Assembly: GCF_009689585.1 (NCBI RefSeq)
Contig: NZ_AP018694.1
Coordinates: 3,959,501-4,023,500, forward strand
Direction of reading: 5' to 3'
Source of the DNA: Aquipluma nitroreducens
GTDB lineage: Bacteria; Bacteroidota; Bacteroidia; Bacteroidales; Prolixibacteraceae
Length of the DNA: 64,000 nt
In this document: in pieces, positions 25,381 to 33,942 of the stretch
How the letters are laid out: each line of letters starts with the position of its first letter
Numbering within the stretch: position 1 is the first letter of the stretch
Notes under the pieces: generated by a model
The model's database searches: none
What the model saw: only the letters and a program-made list of their open reading frames with translations
What the model was told of the DNA's origin: nothing
Translations under genes and position numbers: made by a program

Positions 25381-25688
25381 ATCAATTAACGGACTTATCG
25401 GTTTAATAGTTCTTTACAACATGATACGATTTGGCCAAAGCGGTTTTAAACCTGAAAGGTTTTAATTTGAATAACTACCGGTTGTAACCGATGGAAGCAA
25501 GCCTATCAAGACGAGAACCCTGAAAGGGTTCAATATAAATCAGTTGAACCCTTTCAGGGGTCTGGTCAAGTCGTTGCGTTGTCCCCGCACTTCGTACGGG
25601 GTTATTCAAATTTAGCCACTTCGTGGCTGAAAAAATGTTAGTACAAGATTCACTGAAATTCAACTAACCTATAGTTCCGTTAATTAAT
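25381..25688. mobile_element. MITE-like element with imperfect terminal inverted repeats and internal palindromes
   Basis: The termini 25381-25402 and 25667-25688 are inverted copies matching at 18 of 22 positions around a shared AATTAACGGA core. Inside are stacked palindromes: ACCTGAAAGGT, ACCGGTTGTAACCG, AACCCTGAAAGGGTT, its inverse TGAACCCTTTCAGGG, CCCCGCACTTCGTACGGGG and AGCCACTTCGTGGCT. No transposase is inside. A 62-codon minus-strand open frame across the palindromes looks spurious. Such clusters recur between genes in many Bacteroidota; whether the terminal repeats define a transposable unit is inference. Confidence 0.55.
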
Positions 25689-25931
25689 ATCAGGTAATAT
25701 TTCTTGCCAAATACTTAGCCGTGTTTTTTTTGAATTGTGTAATAGCCGTTAAACTTTCAACGTTTAAACGATAATTCGTGGCTTATTTTTAGGTTTGAAT
25801 CGGTGAGTGCCCATAAATAACAATTTTTTACTGAATCTGAAAACCCTTTCTTATACAAATTCCGAGTTCTATAGCATACAATGAAGTGTACATTTATACG
25901 CTTATTAATGGGCATTTATATCTATTGTGTA

Positions 25932-25939
25932 TATATTTG
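25932..25939 (+). promoter_or_regulatory. -7 box of the small membrane protein gene
   Basis: TATATTTG followed by CAC is an exact TAnnTTTG match, 21 bases before ATG 25960. It lies downstream of an in-frame GTG at 25927, ruling that GTG out as the start. Confidence 0.6.
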
Positions 25940-25959
25940 CACAAACAAAAATTGCAAAA

Positions 25960-26193
25960 ATGAGTGGAAGTGGTAGAAGAGTATACGATCAAGTAATGAC
26001 CATCTTTGGAACAGCAATGGTCTTTTTTTATCTGGGGTTGGCCTATATTTTGCTTTTCTCGACCATGTTCAGTTATGTTGATGTAACGCTTAGAACATTT
26101 TTTGCAATTCCTTTTTTGCTTTATGGTGTTTATCGTGCTATTGGTTCTTACCGAAGGATTAAAGAAACCTTTTTTGAAAGGGATGAAGAATAG
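25960..26193 (+). CDS. Small two-helix membrane protein of unknown function
   Basis: A 77-residue protein, MSGSGRRVYDQVMTIFG..., with two hydrophobic helices at about residues 15-37 and 44-60. The C-terminus is charged (RRIKETFFERDEE). The start is fixed by the -7 box just upstream. No family recognised beyond small conserved Bacteroidota membrane proteins with a similar SYRR-IKE tail. Alone, with no operon partner. Confidence 0.7.
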   Translation: MSGSGRRVYDQVMTIFGTAMVFFYLGLAYILLFSTMFSYVDVTLRTFFAIPFLLYGVYRAIGSYRRIKETFFERDEE

Positions 26194-26695
26194 AGTTTCA
26201 TTTTCTTTCGATGATTAAATTGGTCCCCGCCGATTTAACGATCACTTGGTGCAAATTTGGGATAATTTAAACTTTTGTGACAACGACCAGACTCACAAAG
26301 GGAAATGCTATCGTTCTCAGGCAACCATCAAGTCATAAATTGGGTACCCGAAAAAAAACAAGTTTAAAGGATGGAATGTGTTTTCCTAACTTCGTGGCTA
26401 ATCGGACGACCGTGTATAAATGACGCAATGAAGCAGTGTCAGTAGAGTAATAATTGTCTGAAAATAAGTGGAGTGAAAAGTGCTCAAATAATTGTAAGCG
26501 AAATTGTCGGATATGGTATAATTCTTGTTGAAAAATTAACAAATGAATAAAATCGTCTTCGAAATGTTAACTTTAATTGAATTTAATCTTAATTTTTGAT
26601 AGCGATTTATACTGTTTTTATTTAAAAATCAAAGCGCGAAAAAAAAAAAAATATTTAAGAATGTTGTTTTTTTTTGCCCTATAACGAATTTGATT
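26194..26695. other. AT-rich non-coding region upstream of the PstS-like operon
   Basis: About 500 bases without a credible gene, repeats or strong hairpins. It ends in poly-A and poly-T tracts (about 26637-26675) that probably bend DNA upstream of the operon promoter. Confidence 0.4.
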
Positions 26696-26706
26696 TATTA
26701 TTATTG
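26673..26706 (+). promoter_or_regulatory. Candidate promoter of the PstS-TPR-ExbBD-TonB operon
   Basis: TTTG at 26673-26676 is followed by TATTATTG at 26699-26706, with one mismatch to TAnnTTTG. The spacing is 22 rather than 19 bases. The expected start is around 26713, before the ATG at 26738. Confidence 0.4.
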
Positions 26707-26737
26707 CAACGAATTTTCAACCTTTGGTAGCTTGTAA

Positions 26738-27706
26738 ATGAAAATGTCAGGAACATATAAGTATTTGCGGTCGATCATCTTAATAAGCAGTAGTGCACTG
26801 ATTATGTTGATGATTGCTATAGCATGTTCAAACCGGACTGGCAATAAGATTACCGAAACTCCAACAAGTGGGAGTATTCATATTTTAGCCGACAGCTCAT
26901 TTCAGCCAATTGTTGATGCTGAGATTTCTACTTTTACTGGTTTGTACAGGTATGCTCATATTACACCAACTTATGTTACTGAAAACGATTTAATTTCTGC
27001 CTTTCTGGATGATTCGGTAAAAGTGGTTGTTACAGCATGGGAGCCAAGCGCGAAGCAAAAGGAATTACTTTTAAATACGCAGATTGTGGTCAGAACAACT
27101 GCCGTTGCCTATGATGCGATTGCACTGGTTCTTAATAAGGAAAATAAGGACTCTCTTTTGACCTATGACAATGTGAATGATTTGTTCACTGGTAAATTAA
27201 ACGATTGGAAGTCGATTAATCCAGCCTCAGATTGCGGTAAAATGTCGACTGTGTTTGACAATGAAAAATCGACAAATATCCGATATTTCAAAGAAGAGTT
27301 TAAACTTGAAGGGCAATTACCTTCCAGTTTTTATGCGGTTAAGAGTAATGAAGAGGTTATTGATTACGTTAGCAAAAATAAAGGTGCAATTGGTTTGGTA
27401 AGTGTGAACTGGATCTGCGATAAAGAGGATTCGACCATGCGTGCTTTTTCGAATAAAATAAAAATTGCTGCAATTTCCCAAAAATTTTTGGAAAAGGGAT
27501 CTTATTTTCTCCCTGTTCAGGGGTCGATTTACGATAAAAGTTATCCTTTTACCCGGAAGATCAACCTTGTTTCGCGAGAAAGTTTTTCAGGACTTGGTTC
27601 CGGTTTCGTCAGTTGGTTTTCATCGGAACAAGGACAGCGAATTGTTCTTAAATCAGGTCTGGTTCCTGCAACAATGCCCATTCGACTAATACAATTCAAA
27701 AAATAA
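26738..27706 (+). CDS. PstS-like substrate-binding lipoprotein
   Basis: A 322-residue lipoprotein; the lipobox is MIAIAC with the acylated Cys at residue 30. The mature part has the type 2 periplasmic binding protein layout of phosphate-binding PstS: SIHILADSSFQPIVDAEISTF, VTAWEPSAKQ, and an AIGLVSVNW strand near residue 217. PstS in other bacteria works with an ABC permease. No pstCAB genes are here; instead it opens an operon with TPR, ExbB, ExbD, ExbD and TonB. The ligand may be phosphate or another anion and it may feed a TonB-dependent system; both are inferences. Stop and next start are 18 bases apart. Confidence 0.82.
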   Translation: MKMSGTYKYLRSIILISSSALIMLMIAIACSNRTGNKITETPTSGSIHILADSSFQPIVDAEISTFTGLYRYAHITPTYVTENDLISAFLDDSVKVVVTAWEPSAKQKELLLNTQIVVRTTAVAYDAIALVLNKENKDSLLTYDNVNDLFTGKLNDWKSINPASDCGKMSTVFDNEKSTNIRYFKEEFKLEGQLPSSFYAVKSNEEVIDYVSKNKGAIGLVSVNWICDKEDSTMRAFSNKIKIAAISQKFLEKGSYFLPVQGSIYDKSYPFTRKINLVSRESFSGLGSGFVSWFSSEQGQRIVLKSGLVPATMPIRLIQFKK

Positions 27707-27724
27707 TTTTTAATATAATCAGAT

Positions 27725-29920
27725 ATGATCACTCCTTTTTTTAAGAAAACTTTTTTAATCCTTGCGCTGATTGTGATTAGTGGTGTCGCAGGATTAAAAG
27801 CACAGACATTGGACGAAGCGATTACCGCAATGAACAATGAACGATATGATAAAGCTGATGAGATTCTTCAGGATCTGGCAAAGAAATCAGCAAGTAGTAA
27901 AATTTATTATTTGCTAGGCGAAAATACATTATTGAATTTCTTTGCTGATACGATCTCCAACTCGCAAAAAGCTGTTATGGCTGAGGCCAAAGGCTTATTT
28001 GATAAAGGAATTGCCCTAAATGCCAACGATCCATTCAACTATATTGGATTAGCAAAAGTTGCCTCATACAGTGGTGATCAGCAATCAGCTACACAAATGA
28101 GATTGAAAGCAAAAAGTTTTTTGCTTCCATATAAAAAGGTTACAAAAATCCCCAATGCAGCTGATTACGCCCTTACTTTGGCAAAATTAGCCGAGTCGTA
28201 CATCGTATTTGATAAAGTTGATACCACAATGGCTTTGCCTTTAGTTCGTGAAGCTTTAACAATTGACGAGAAAAACCCAACCATCTATATTATAGCCGGA
28301 GATATTTATTTGTTAGTGAATAATGGTTCTCTTGCGATTCGGAATTACAACAGAGCTCAGGATTGTGATCCACAATCACCTATCGCTAACATGAAAATCG
28401 GCTATATCTATTTTAAAGGTCGTAATTTAATGGCTGCTATTCCTTATTTCGAACAGGCTATCGCATTGAACAAAAATTATGCTCCTGCTTACCGTGAGTT
28501 GGGTCAGCTTTATTCTATGGCTGGAAGGTTTAAGGAATCCAAAGAAAATTTCGAAACATATTTAACTTTAACCAATCAGAATGTTCCGGCAAAGATTCGT
28601 TATGTAAACGCTCTTTTCTATTCGAAAAATTATGCTGAAGTAGTTAAGAATGTTGAAGACATTTTTGCAGTGGATAAATCGAGAACATATTTGAACCGTG
28701 TTGCCGGATACTCATGTTACGAGCAAGGTGATTATGCAAAAGCCCTGACCTACATGAATAATTTATTCGCTCAACTTCCTGCCGACAGAATCCTGAAAAA
28801 AGATTACATCTACTATGCACGCATCATTATGAAGAATAATGAGGACTATGGTAAAGAGTTGGGCGATCTTGAAAAAGCTAAAGCTGACTTGGCTAAAGTT
28901 CAGGAAAAGAATGAAGCTTTGAAAGGTGCAGCAAAAGAAAAGGAAAAAGTGAGTGAAGAACCATTGGTTGCTAAAATAGCTGAAATTCAAAAAAGTGTTG
29001 ATGCTTCAGAGAAAGAGCTTGACAAAGGTTATGATGCATACGAAAAAGCAATTACTTTTGGTGAAGAAGATACTTATTTGATCCAGGAAAAGGCTAGAAA
29101 TTTATACAATCAGAGACGTTACTCTGAAGCTGCAGCTAATTGGGAACGATTAATTGCTAAAGGAAAGAATAGTGAGGAAAACTATCTTCAGATTGGAAAA
29201 GCATACTATCAAGGTAAAGATTTTGATAAAGCAGAGGTAATATTTAAAGATATGACAGAAAAGTTTCCTGATTATATTCCAGGTTACCAGTGGGCTGCCA
29301 ACAATGCTGCTGCCAAAGATCCGGATTCGAAACTGGGACTTACAAAACCTAGATTTGAAGCTTTGATCGCAAAAGCAGCTACCGATTCGGTTAAATATTC
29401 TGAAGAAATTTTTAATGCCTTACGTTTTCTGGGATACAATGCCCTTCAGGCTGATAGGAATGATGAAGCAAAGGCCTACTATAACAGGATGTTAAACCTT
29501 GATCCAAATAATAAGGATTTTCAGGTTAAAGCATTGAGTTCGTTAAATACACTTTACATGACTACCGGAGAATATGGCAAGGCTCTTGAATATGACAATA
29601 AGATTCTTGCTATTGAGCCAGGCAACGGAGCTGCTAAGGCAAATATTCAATACATTCAGGCATTACAATCAAGCGCTAAACCCAAAGCCAATCCAAACGA
29701 AATTTCGGGTGTCATTAAAGATGAATCAGGAACACCAATTGCCAGTGCTTCAGTTCGGGTAAAAGATACTGCTGCCGAAGCATGGACTAATGCAAAAGGT
29801 GAATACCGGTTTACGATGCCTGAAGCTTCAACGACTCTTGTAATTAGTGCCAACGGCTATACAACTAAAGAGGTGGCGGTGACAAAGAGTAGGGTATATA
29901 ATTCAACACTTAGTAAGTAA
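27725..29920 (+). CDS. Exported TPR protein with C-terminal carboxypeptidase-regulatory-like domain
   Basis: A 731-residue protein. Signal peptide MITPFFKKTFLILALIVISG...KAQ. Multiple tetratricopeptide repeats span about residues 30-660, with helical pairs such as YIIAGDIYLLVNNGSLAIRNYNRA and NYLQIGKAYYQGKDFDKAEVIF. A coiled-coil-like stretch lies near residues 380-440 (LEKAKADLAKVQEKNEALKG). The C-terminal 75 residues are a CarboxypepD_reg-like beta domain (SGVIKDESGTPIASASVRVKD, then GEYRFTMP). It may scaffold the TonB machinery or surface complexes. The ORF is intact and lies between the PstS-like and exbB genes. Confidence 0.87.
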   Translation: MITPFFKKTFLILALIVISGVAGLKAQTLDEAITAMNNERYDKADEILQDLAKKSASSKIYYLLGENTLLNFFADTISNSQKAVMAEAKGLFDKGIALNANDPFNYIGLAKVASYSGDQQSATQMRLKAKSFLLPYKKVTKIPNAADYALTLAKLAESYIVFDKVDTTMALPLVREALTIDEKNPTIYIIAGDIYLLVNNGSLAIRNYNRAQDCDPQSPIANMKIGYIYFKGRNLMAAIPYFEQAIALNKNYAPAYRELGQLYSMAGRFKESKENFETYLTLTNQNVPAKIRYVNALFYSKNYAEVVKNVEDIFAVDKSRTYLNRVAGYSCYEQGDYAKALTYMNNLFAQLPADRILKKDYIYYARIIMKNNEDYGKELGDLEKAKADLAKVQEKNEALKGAAKEKEKVSEEPLVAKIAEIQKSVDASEKELDKGYDAYEKAITFGEEDTYLIQEKARNLYNQRRYSEAAANWERLIAKGKNSEENYLQIGKAYYQGKDFDKAEVIFKDMTEKFPDYIPGYQWAANNAAAKDPDSKLGLTKPRFEALIAKAATDSVKYSEEIFNALRFLGYNALQADRNDEAKAYYNRMLNLDPNNKDFQVKALSSLNTLYMTTGEYGKALEYDNKILAIEPGNGAAKANIQYIQALQSSAKPKANPNEISGVIKDESGTPIASASVRVKDTAAEAWTNAKGEYRFTMPEASTTLVISANGYTTKEVAVTKSRVYNSTLSK

Positions 29921-29997
29921 TACAATTGGAATCAACAAAATAACAATAGAGATTCAATAATAATAATAATTATTTAACCACAAAAAACTATTAAAAA

Positions 29998-30813
29998 ATG
30001 AGTAAAAATTCTTCATCATTCAAAGCTAAGTTCGAAGCAGTGTTCGCTTCCGGAGCAATCATTATTTCATTTTTGATCGCGTATTTACTTTTCACCAACC
30101 TTATGGGTGATCCAGTTAATTTCGAAGGTGGAAATCCAAAAGGACACCCACTACCTGGTAATTATATGGGTATGCTTTACAAAGGTGGACCAATTGTTCC
30201 TGTTTTGATGACATGTATTTTAGTTCTTTTGATTTTCGTAGTGGAACGTTTTATCACTTTGAAAAAAGCTCAGGGAAAAGGTAGCTTGGATGCATTTGTA
30301 GCAAATATCCAGACTTTAACAGCTAAGGATAAAATCGAAGAAGCTATTAAAGCTTGTGATGCACAAAAAGGTTCTTTGGCTAACGTAACTAAAGCAGGTT
30401 TGGAACGTTACAGAGATCTTGAAAATGACAAAACTTTGGAAAAAGATCAGAAAATCACTTCGATGAAACAGGCTTTGGAAGAAGCTTCTGCGTTGGAATT
30501 ACCAATGTTGTCTAAAAACATGGTTATTCTTTCAACTCTTGCTTCTATCTCAGTATTGATCGGGTTGATTGGAACAGTACTTGGTATGATCCGTGCTTTC
30601 TCTGCACTTGCTCAAGCTGGTGCTCCTGATGCTTTGGCTTTGTCAGCCGGTATTTCTGAAGCTTTGATCAACACAGCTTTCGGTATCTCTGGTTCTACCT
30701 TTGCTATTGTTTTCTTTAACTTTTTCTCATCAAAAATTGACGGTTATACTTTCAAGATTGATGAAGCAGGATTTAGCCTTACTCAGACCTTTGCCGCATC
30801 AATCAGAAAATAA
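29998..30813 (+). CDS. exbB: ExbB/TolQ/MotA-family proton channel protein
   Basis: A 271-residue inner-membrane protein. There is one helix near residues 14-33, one near 67-87 (IVPVLMTCILVLLIFVVE), and a later pair around residues 175-250. The conserved ExbB block is ASISVLIGLIGTVLGMIRAF...ISEALINTAFGI, which lines the proton path. The cytoplasmic domain between (KAQGKGSLDAFVANIQTL...) is longer than in E. coli. With the two ExbD and TonB it forms the motor that energises TonB-dependent outer-membrane transporters. Confidence 0.93.
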   Translation: MSKNSSSFKAKFEAVFASGAIIISFLIAYLLFTNLMGDPVNFEGGNPKGHPLPGNYMGMLYKGGPIVPVLMTCILVLLIFVVERFITLKKAQGKGSLDAFVANIQTLTAKDKIEEAIKACDAQKGSLANVTKAGLERYRDLENDKTLEKDQKITSMKQALEEASALELPMLSKNMVILSTLASISVLIGLIGTVLGMIRAFSALAQAGAPDALALSAGISEALINTAFGISGSTFAIVFFNFFSSKIDGYTFKIDEAGFSLTQTFAASIRK

Positions 30814-30859
30814 GTCTGGGTTTAATTCTTTTGGTTTATTTAAAATTTAAAATTATCGC

Positions 30860-31498
30860 ATGCCAAAGATTAAAATGCCAACCAAGTCGCCCCATATCGA
30901 TATGACGCCGATGGTGGATTTGTTTTCTCTGCTGCTAACATTTTTCATGTTGACATCAGTATTCACTCCCCAAGAACCGGCTCCTGTCGATACTCCATTT
31001 TCTGTATCTGAAAAACCTAAACCTGATGCTGATATCATGACAGTAGTGATGTCTGCTGACAACAGGGTGTTTTTCAATGTGGATAATGGTAGGGATACAA
31101 TTCTGCATTTTCGGCCCCAGATTCTTAAAGCTATGGGTGAGAGATACAATATTGTATTCACACCGCAGGAACTGCGGACATTTGAGAAATATAGTACTTC
31201 ATTGGGTGTAAATATACACGACATGAAGAAATTCCTTGCTGCCAAAGACTCTAAGGAAAGAGAACAATTTGAGAAAGGCATTCCTCACGATTCTATTGAT
31301 AACCAGTTTGGTTATTGGGTGCTTTATACTCGTCAGATTAATCCTTCTGTTCAGGCTTTGATCAAAGGTGATAACAACGTTGAATATCCCCTTGTAAAAA
31401 AAGTATTGGATGTTCTTCAGGATTATAATGTCAACAGGTTTAGCTTGATCACTAGCCTTGAGGACGTGAAGGTTACATCAACTGAAGCTAAAAAGTAG
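30860..31498 (+). CDS. exbD: ExbD/TolR-family protein, first copy
   Basis: A 212-residue protein with a short N-terminal tail, one membrane helix (residues about 13-35), and a periplasmic domain. The key residue is the Asp in HIDMTPMVDLFSLLLTFFM; this membrane-embedded Asp carries protons. It is longer than E. coli ExbD (141 residues), with an extra periplasmic segment. The second ExbD follows after 4 bases, suggesting translational coupling and an ExbD heterodimer with ExbB. Confidence 0.92.
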   Translation: MPKIKMPTKSPHIDMTPMVDLFSLLLTFFMLTSVFTPQEPAPVDTPFSVSEKPKPDADIMTVVMSADNRVFFNVDNGRDTILHFRPQILKAMGERYNIVFTPQELRTFEKYSTSLGVNIHDMKKFLAAKDSKEREQFEKGIPHDSIDNQFGYWVLYTRQINPSVQALIKGDNNVEYPLVKKVLDVLQDYNVNRFSLITSLEDVKVTSTEAKK

Positions 31499-31502
31499 TA
31501 TT

Positions 31503-32165
31503 ATGGCAGAGATTATACAAGAGGAAAAAGGAAAAGGGGGAAAAAAACGCCCAAAGAAAGGCAATCCCCATATGGATATGACCCCAATGGTTGACCTTAT
31601 GTGTCTGCTGTTGACGTTCTTCATGCTTGTAGGTGCATTTAGCAAACCCAAGGTTATGGAAATTGTTTTGCCTGAGAAAATCAAGAAAAACGAAAAGGTT
31701 GATCCGCCAAAAATTGCGGATAGCCGTACTCTAAACATTATTTTGGGTCCTAACGACAAAGTTTTCTGGTATCCAGGAAAAGCTGAAGCTGGAATGCCTT
31801 TACAGGTTTCTGATTTTAGCGCTAAAGGAATCAGGGAAGTGTTGTTGGATAGAAACCGGGCACTCTTCAAAAAGATTGAACAGTTCCAACAAGATGTTAT
31901 AACCGGTAAATTGAATATTAAACAAGATTCTTTGGCCAACGCTATTAAGCAGTTGAAAAAAGACGATGATACCGGTCCTATCGTATTGATTAAGTTCTAC
32001 AAAACAGCAAAATATAAAAATTTCGTTGATATCATTGACGAGATGTCTATTGTAGGAATTGCTCGATACATTCTTGTTGATATCAACTGGATTGAACAAG
32101 GCATGGTTGAAGCTGCTCTCAGAGGGCAAACTCAAACTGCTGCCGCTCCCTTAACTCAAAAATAA
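31503..32165 (+). CDS. exbD: ExbD/TolR-family protein, second copy
   Basis: A 220-residue ExbD with the same membrane Asp motif (HMDMTPMVDLMCLLLTFFMLV). Its N-terminal cytoplasmic extension is rich in Lys (EEKGKGGKKRPKKG). Sequence outside the membrane segment is only loosely alike between the two ExbD. This suggests an old duplication and specialised heteromers. It ends 12 bases before tonB. Confidence 0.92.
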   Translation: MAEIIQEEKGKGGKKRPKKGNPHMDMTPMVDLMCLLLTFFMLVGAFSKPKVMEIVLPEKIKKNEKVDPPKIADSRTLNIILGPNDKVFWYPGKAEAGMPLQVSDFSAKGIREVLLDRNRALFKKIEQFQQDVITGKLNIKQDSLANAIKQLKKDDDTGPIVLIKFYKTAKYKNFVDIIDEMSIVGIARYILVDINWIEQGMVEAALRGQTQTAAAPLTQK

Positions 32166-32177
32166 AGAACGATACGT

Positions 32178-32957
32178 ATGGTACAAAATAATCAATTCAT
32201 TCCAACTTTCGACGACATAGTCTTCGAAAATAGAAATAAGGAATATGGAGCGTATCAAATACGGAAAAAGTACAACCGTGTTGTTCTGATTTCTACTCTG
32301 ATCGGTTGTGCGATCATTGCTTCTGCTGTTATTATTCCTTACATTAATGCAAGTCGAAATGCTTCGCATAAAATGCGGGATGCTAAAGAAGTAATTGCAG
32401 AAATGTCCAATGACCTTCAGACGGAAGCCGCTCCACCACCACCACCACCACCACCACCACCACCATCTGAAGTTCAGACTGTTGTGAAGTACGTGGCTCC
32501 AGTTGTTGTTGATTCAGTTAAAGTTGAAGATGAAAGTAAATTAATGATCTCCGACGAACAAGTAGCAACTACTGAAAATAAAGCTGCTGTGGAAATTGTG
32601 GAACAAAAACGTGAAGAAGTTGAACCAGTGCAAAAAGAGGAAGAAGTATTTGTTGTTGTAGAAGAAATGCCGGAATTTCCGGGTGGCGTAAAAGCTTTAC
32701 GCCAGTATCTTGCTACTGCAGTAAAATACCCTGTTATTGCTCAGGAAAATGGTATTCAAGGAAAAGTGTATGTTAATTTTGTTGTTAACAAAGACGGCTC
32801 TGTATCGAATGCTAAAATCGCCAGAGGTGTTGACCCATCTCTTGATGCTGAGGCATTACGAGTTGTTTCAACACTGCCTAAATGGAGACCTGGAAAACAA
32901 AGAGGAGCCCCTGTAAGGGTTTCTTATACTGTTCCAATTAGCTTTAAATTGGAGTAA
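32178..32957 (+). CDS. tonB: Energy transducer TonB
   Basis: A 259-residue TonB. The N-terminus is the Bacteroidota form FDDIVFENRNKEYGAYQIRKKYNR before a membrane helix (residues about 36-56). A proline stretch of eleven consecutive Pro follows, encoded by an uninterrupted CCA repeat at 32433-32465. The periplasmic linker is acidic/basic, and the C-terminal TonB domain runs EMPEFPGGVKALRQYL...GKVYVNFVVNKDGSVSNAKI...VSYTVPISFKLE. It delivers ExbBD energy to outer-membrane receptors. Last gene of the operon; a strong terminator follows. Confidence 0.95.
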   Translation: MVQNNQFIPTFDDIVFENRNKEYGAYQIRKKYNRVVLISTLIGCAIIASAVIIPYINASRNASHKMRDAKEVIAEMSNDLQTEAAPPPPPPPPPPPSEVQTVVKYVAPVVVDSVKVEDESKLMISDEQVATTENKAAVEIVEQKREEVEPVQKEEEVFVVVEEMPEFPGGVKALRQYLATAVKYPVIAQENGIQGKVYVNFVVNKDGSVSNAKIARGVDPSLDAEALRVVSTLPKWRPGKQRGAPVRVSYTVPISFKLE

Positions 32958-33000
32958 GAAAGTTTCTATTACGACTTTCTGAATTTCAATATTCATATAA

Positions 33001-33037
33001 AAGAGCCGTTTACAGCGATGTGAACGGCTCTTTTTTT
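33001..33037 (+). terminator. Intrinsic terminator of the TonB operon
   Basis: AAGAGCCGTT-...-AACGGCTCTT with a T-run of seven, about 40 bases past the tonB stop. It lies just upstream of the IS66 insertion point. Confidence 0.9.
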
Positions 33038-33144
33038 ATCTGAATACGAGATTGTATGTTTTTTTTGTAAGCATTCGCTGAAGTGCGTCAACTAATTTTG
33101 CATGTCAGTCTATAAGTTTGCTTTTTACTTCAAAGACAAACGAC

Positions 33145-33510
33145 ATGTATAATGAGAAAAAATTCCGGGCCATCTATGACGAGTTTCTGGCATCGGGCCT
33201 GACCATTCGGGATTATTGCGCCAATCAACAAATGAATGAGGCTAAGTTCTATTATTGGCAACACAAGCTAAAAGGACTATTGCCACCTAAAAGTGGATTT
33301 ATCCCGGTGGTTTTTGAGAATGGTGGGCAAGCCCAGTCGTCGCGGGTTCCAGCCCCGGTGCAGGTACAATCGACAACCTTTTCAACATCGGGAGCCAGAC
33401 CCCAAACCATCTCCTGTGAGATTAGCTATCCGAATGGGGTGTGTTTAAAGCTGAACGGTTTGCCCGACCCACAGATATTACGGTCGCTGTTGGTTTTAAC
33501 GCGCCGGTAG
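33145..33510 (+). CDS. tnpA: IS66 accessory protein TnpA
   Basis: A 121-residue helix-turn-helix-type accessory protein of IS66. It begins MYNEKKFRAIYDEFLASGLTIRDYCANQQMNEAKFYYWQHK, matching the family N-terminus; an upstream in-frame TTG at 33118 adds nine unlikely residues, so ATG 33145 is preferred. It stimulates transposition together with TnpB. Its stop precedes the tnpB start by one base. Confidence 0.88.
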   Translation: MYNEKKFRAIYDEFLASGLTIRDYCANQQMNEAKFYYWQHKLKGLLPPKSGFIPVVFENGGQAQSSRVPAPVQVQSTTFSTSGARPQTISCEISYPNGVCLKLNGLPDPQILRSLLVLTRR

Positions 33511-33511
33511 G

Positions 33512-33871
33512 ATGTTCAGCCTCACTTCGTCAATGCGGTATTACCTGTATTCGTACCCAACGGATATGCGCCGGAGTTTTTACACCCTGAGCGGAATGGT
33601 GACCAACCAGATGGGGCGCAACGTGCAGGACGGGGATGTTTATATCTTTATCAACCGCCCGTGTACCAGCATGAAAATCCTGCACTTGGAATGCGGTGGT
33701 TTGGTGATCTATCACATGAAACTGGAATCGGGCAGTTTTAAACTACCGGTTTTTGATGAAAGTACCAATACGTTTCAAGCCAGCTGGCAGGAGTTGATGC
33801 TGATGGTACAGGGTACCTCACCGGATGGAAAAATGAATAAAAAAAGATGGGAAAAACCTTCGAAACAGTAG
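33512..33871 (+). CDS. tnpB: IS66 accessory protein TnpB
   Basis: A 119-residue protein of the IS66 Orf2 family. Visible signature: YLYSYPTDMRRSFYTLSGMV and DVYIFINRPCTSMKILHLECGGLVIYHMKLE, corresponding to the usual DMRKSFDGL...RRRDRIKLLYWDRDG element. No in-frame stop. Required for efficient transposition in the family; mechanism unknown. Confidence 0.9.
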   Translation: MFSLTSSMRYYLYSYPTDMRRSFYTLSGMVTNQMGRNVQDGDVYIFINRPCTSMKILHLECGGLVIYHMKLESGSFKLPVFDESTNTFQASWQELMLMVQGTSPDGKMNKKRWEKPSKQ

Positions 33872-33942
33872 ATTTTACTTGGTTTTTAACTTGTCTATAC
33901 GGTTGATATTTAGTATCTTCAAGCCATCAAAAGCAAGTAAAA

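Noticed and set aside
25475-25663. 62-codon minus-strand frame
   Set aside because: It runs through stacked palindromes of a non-coding repeat.
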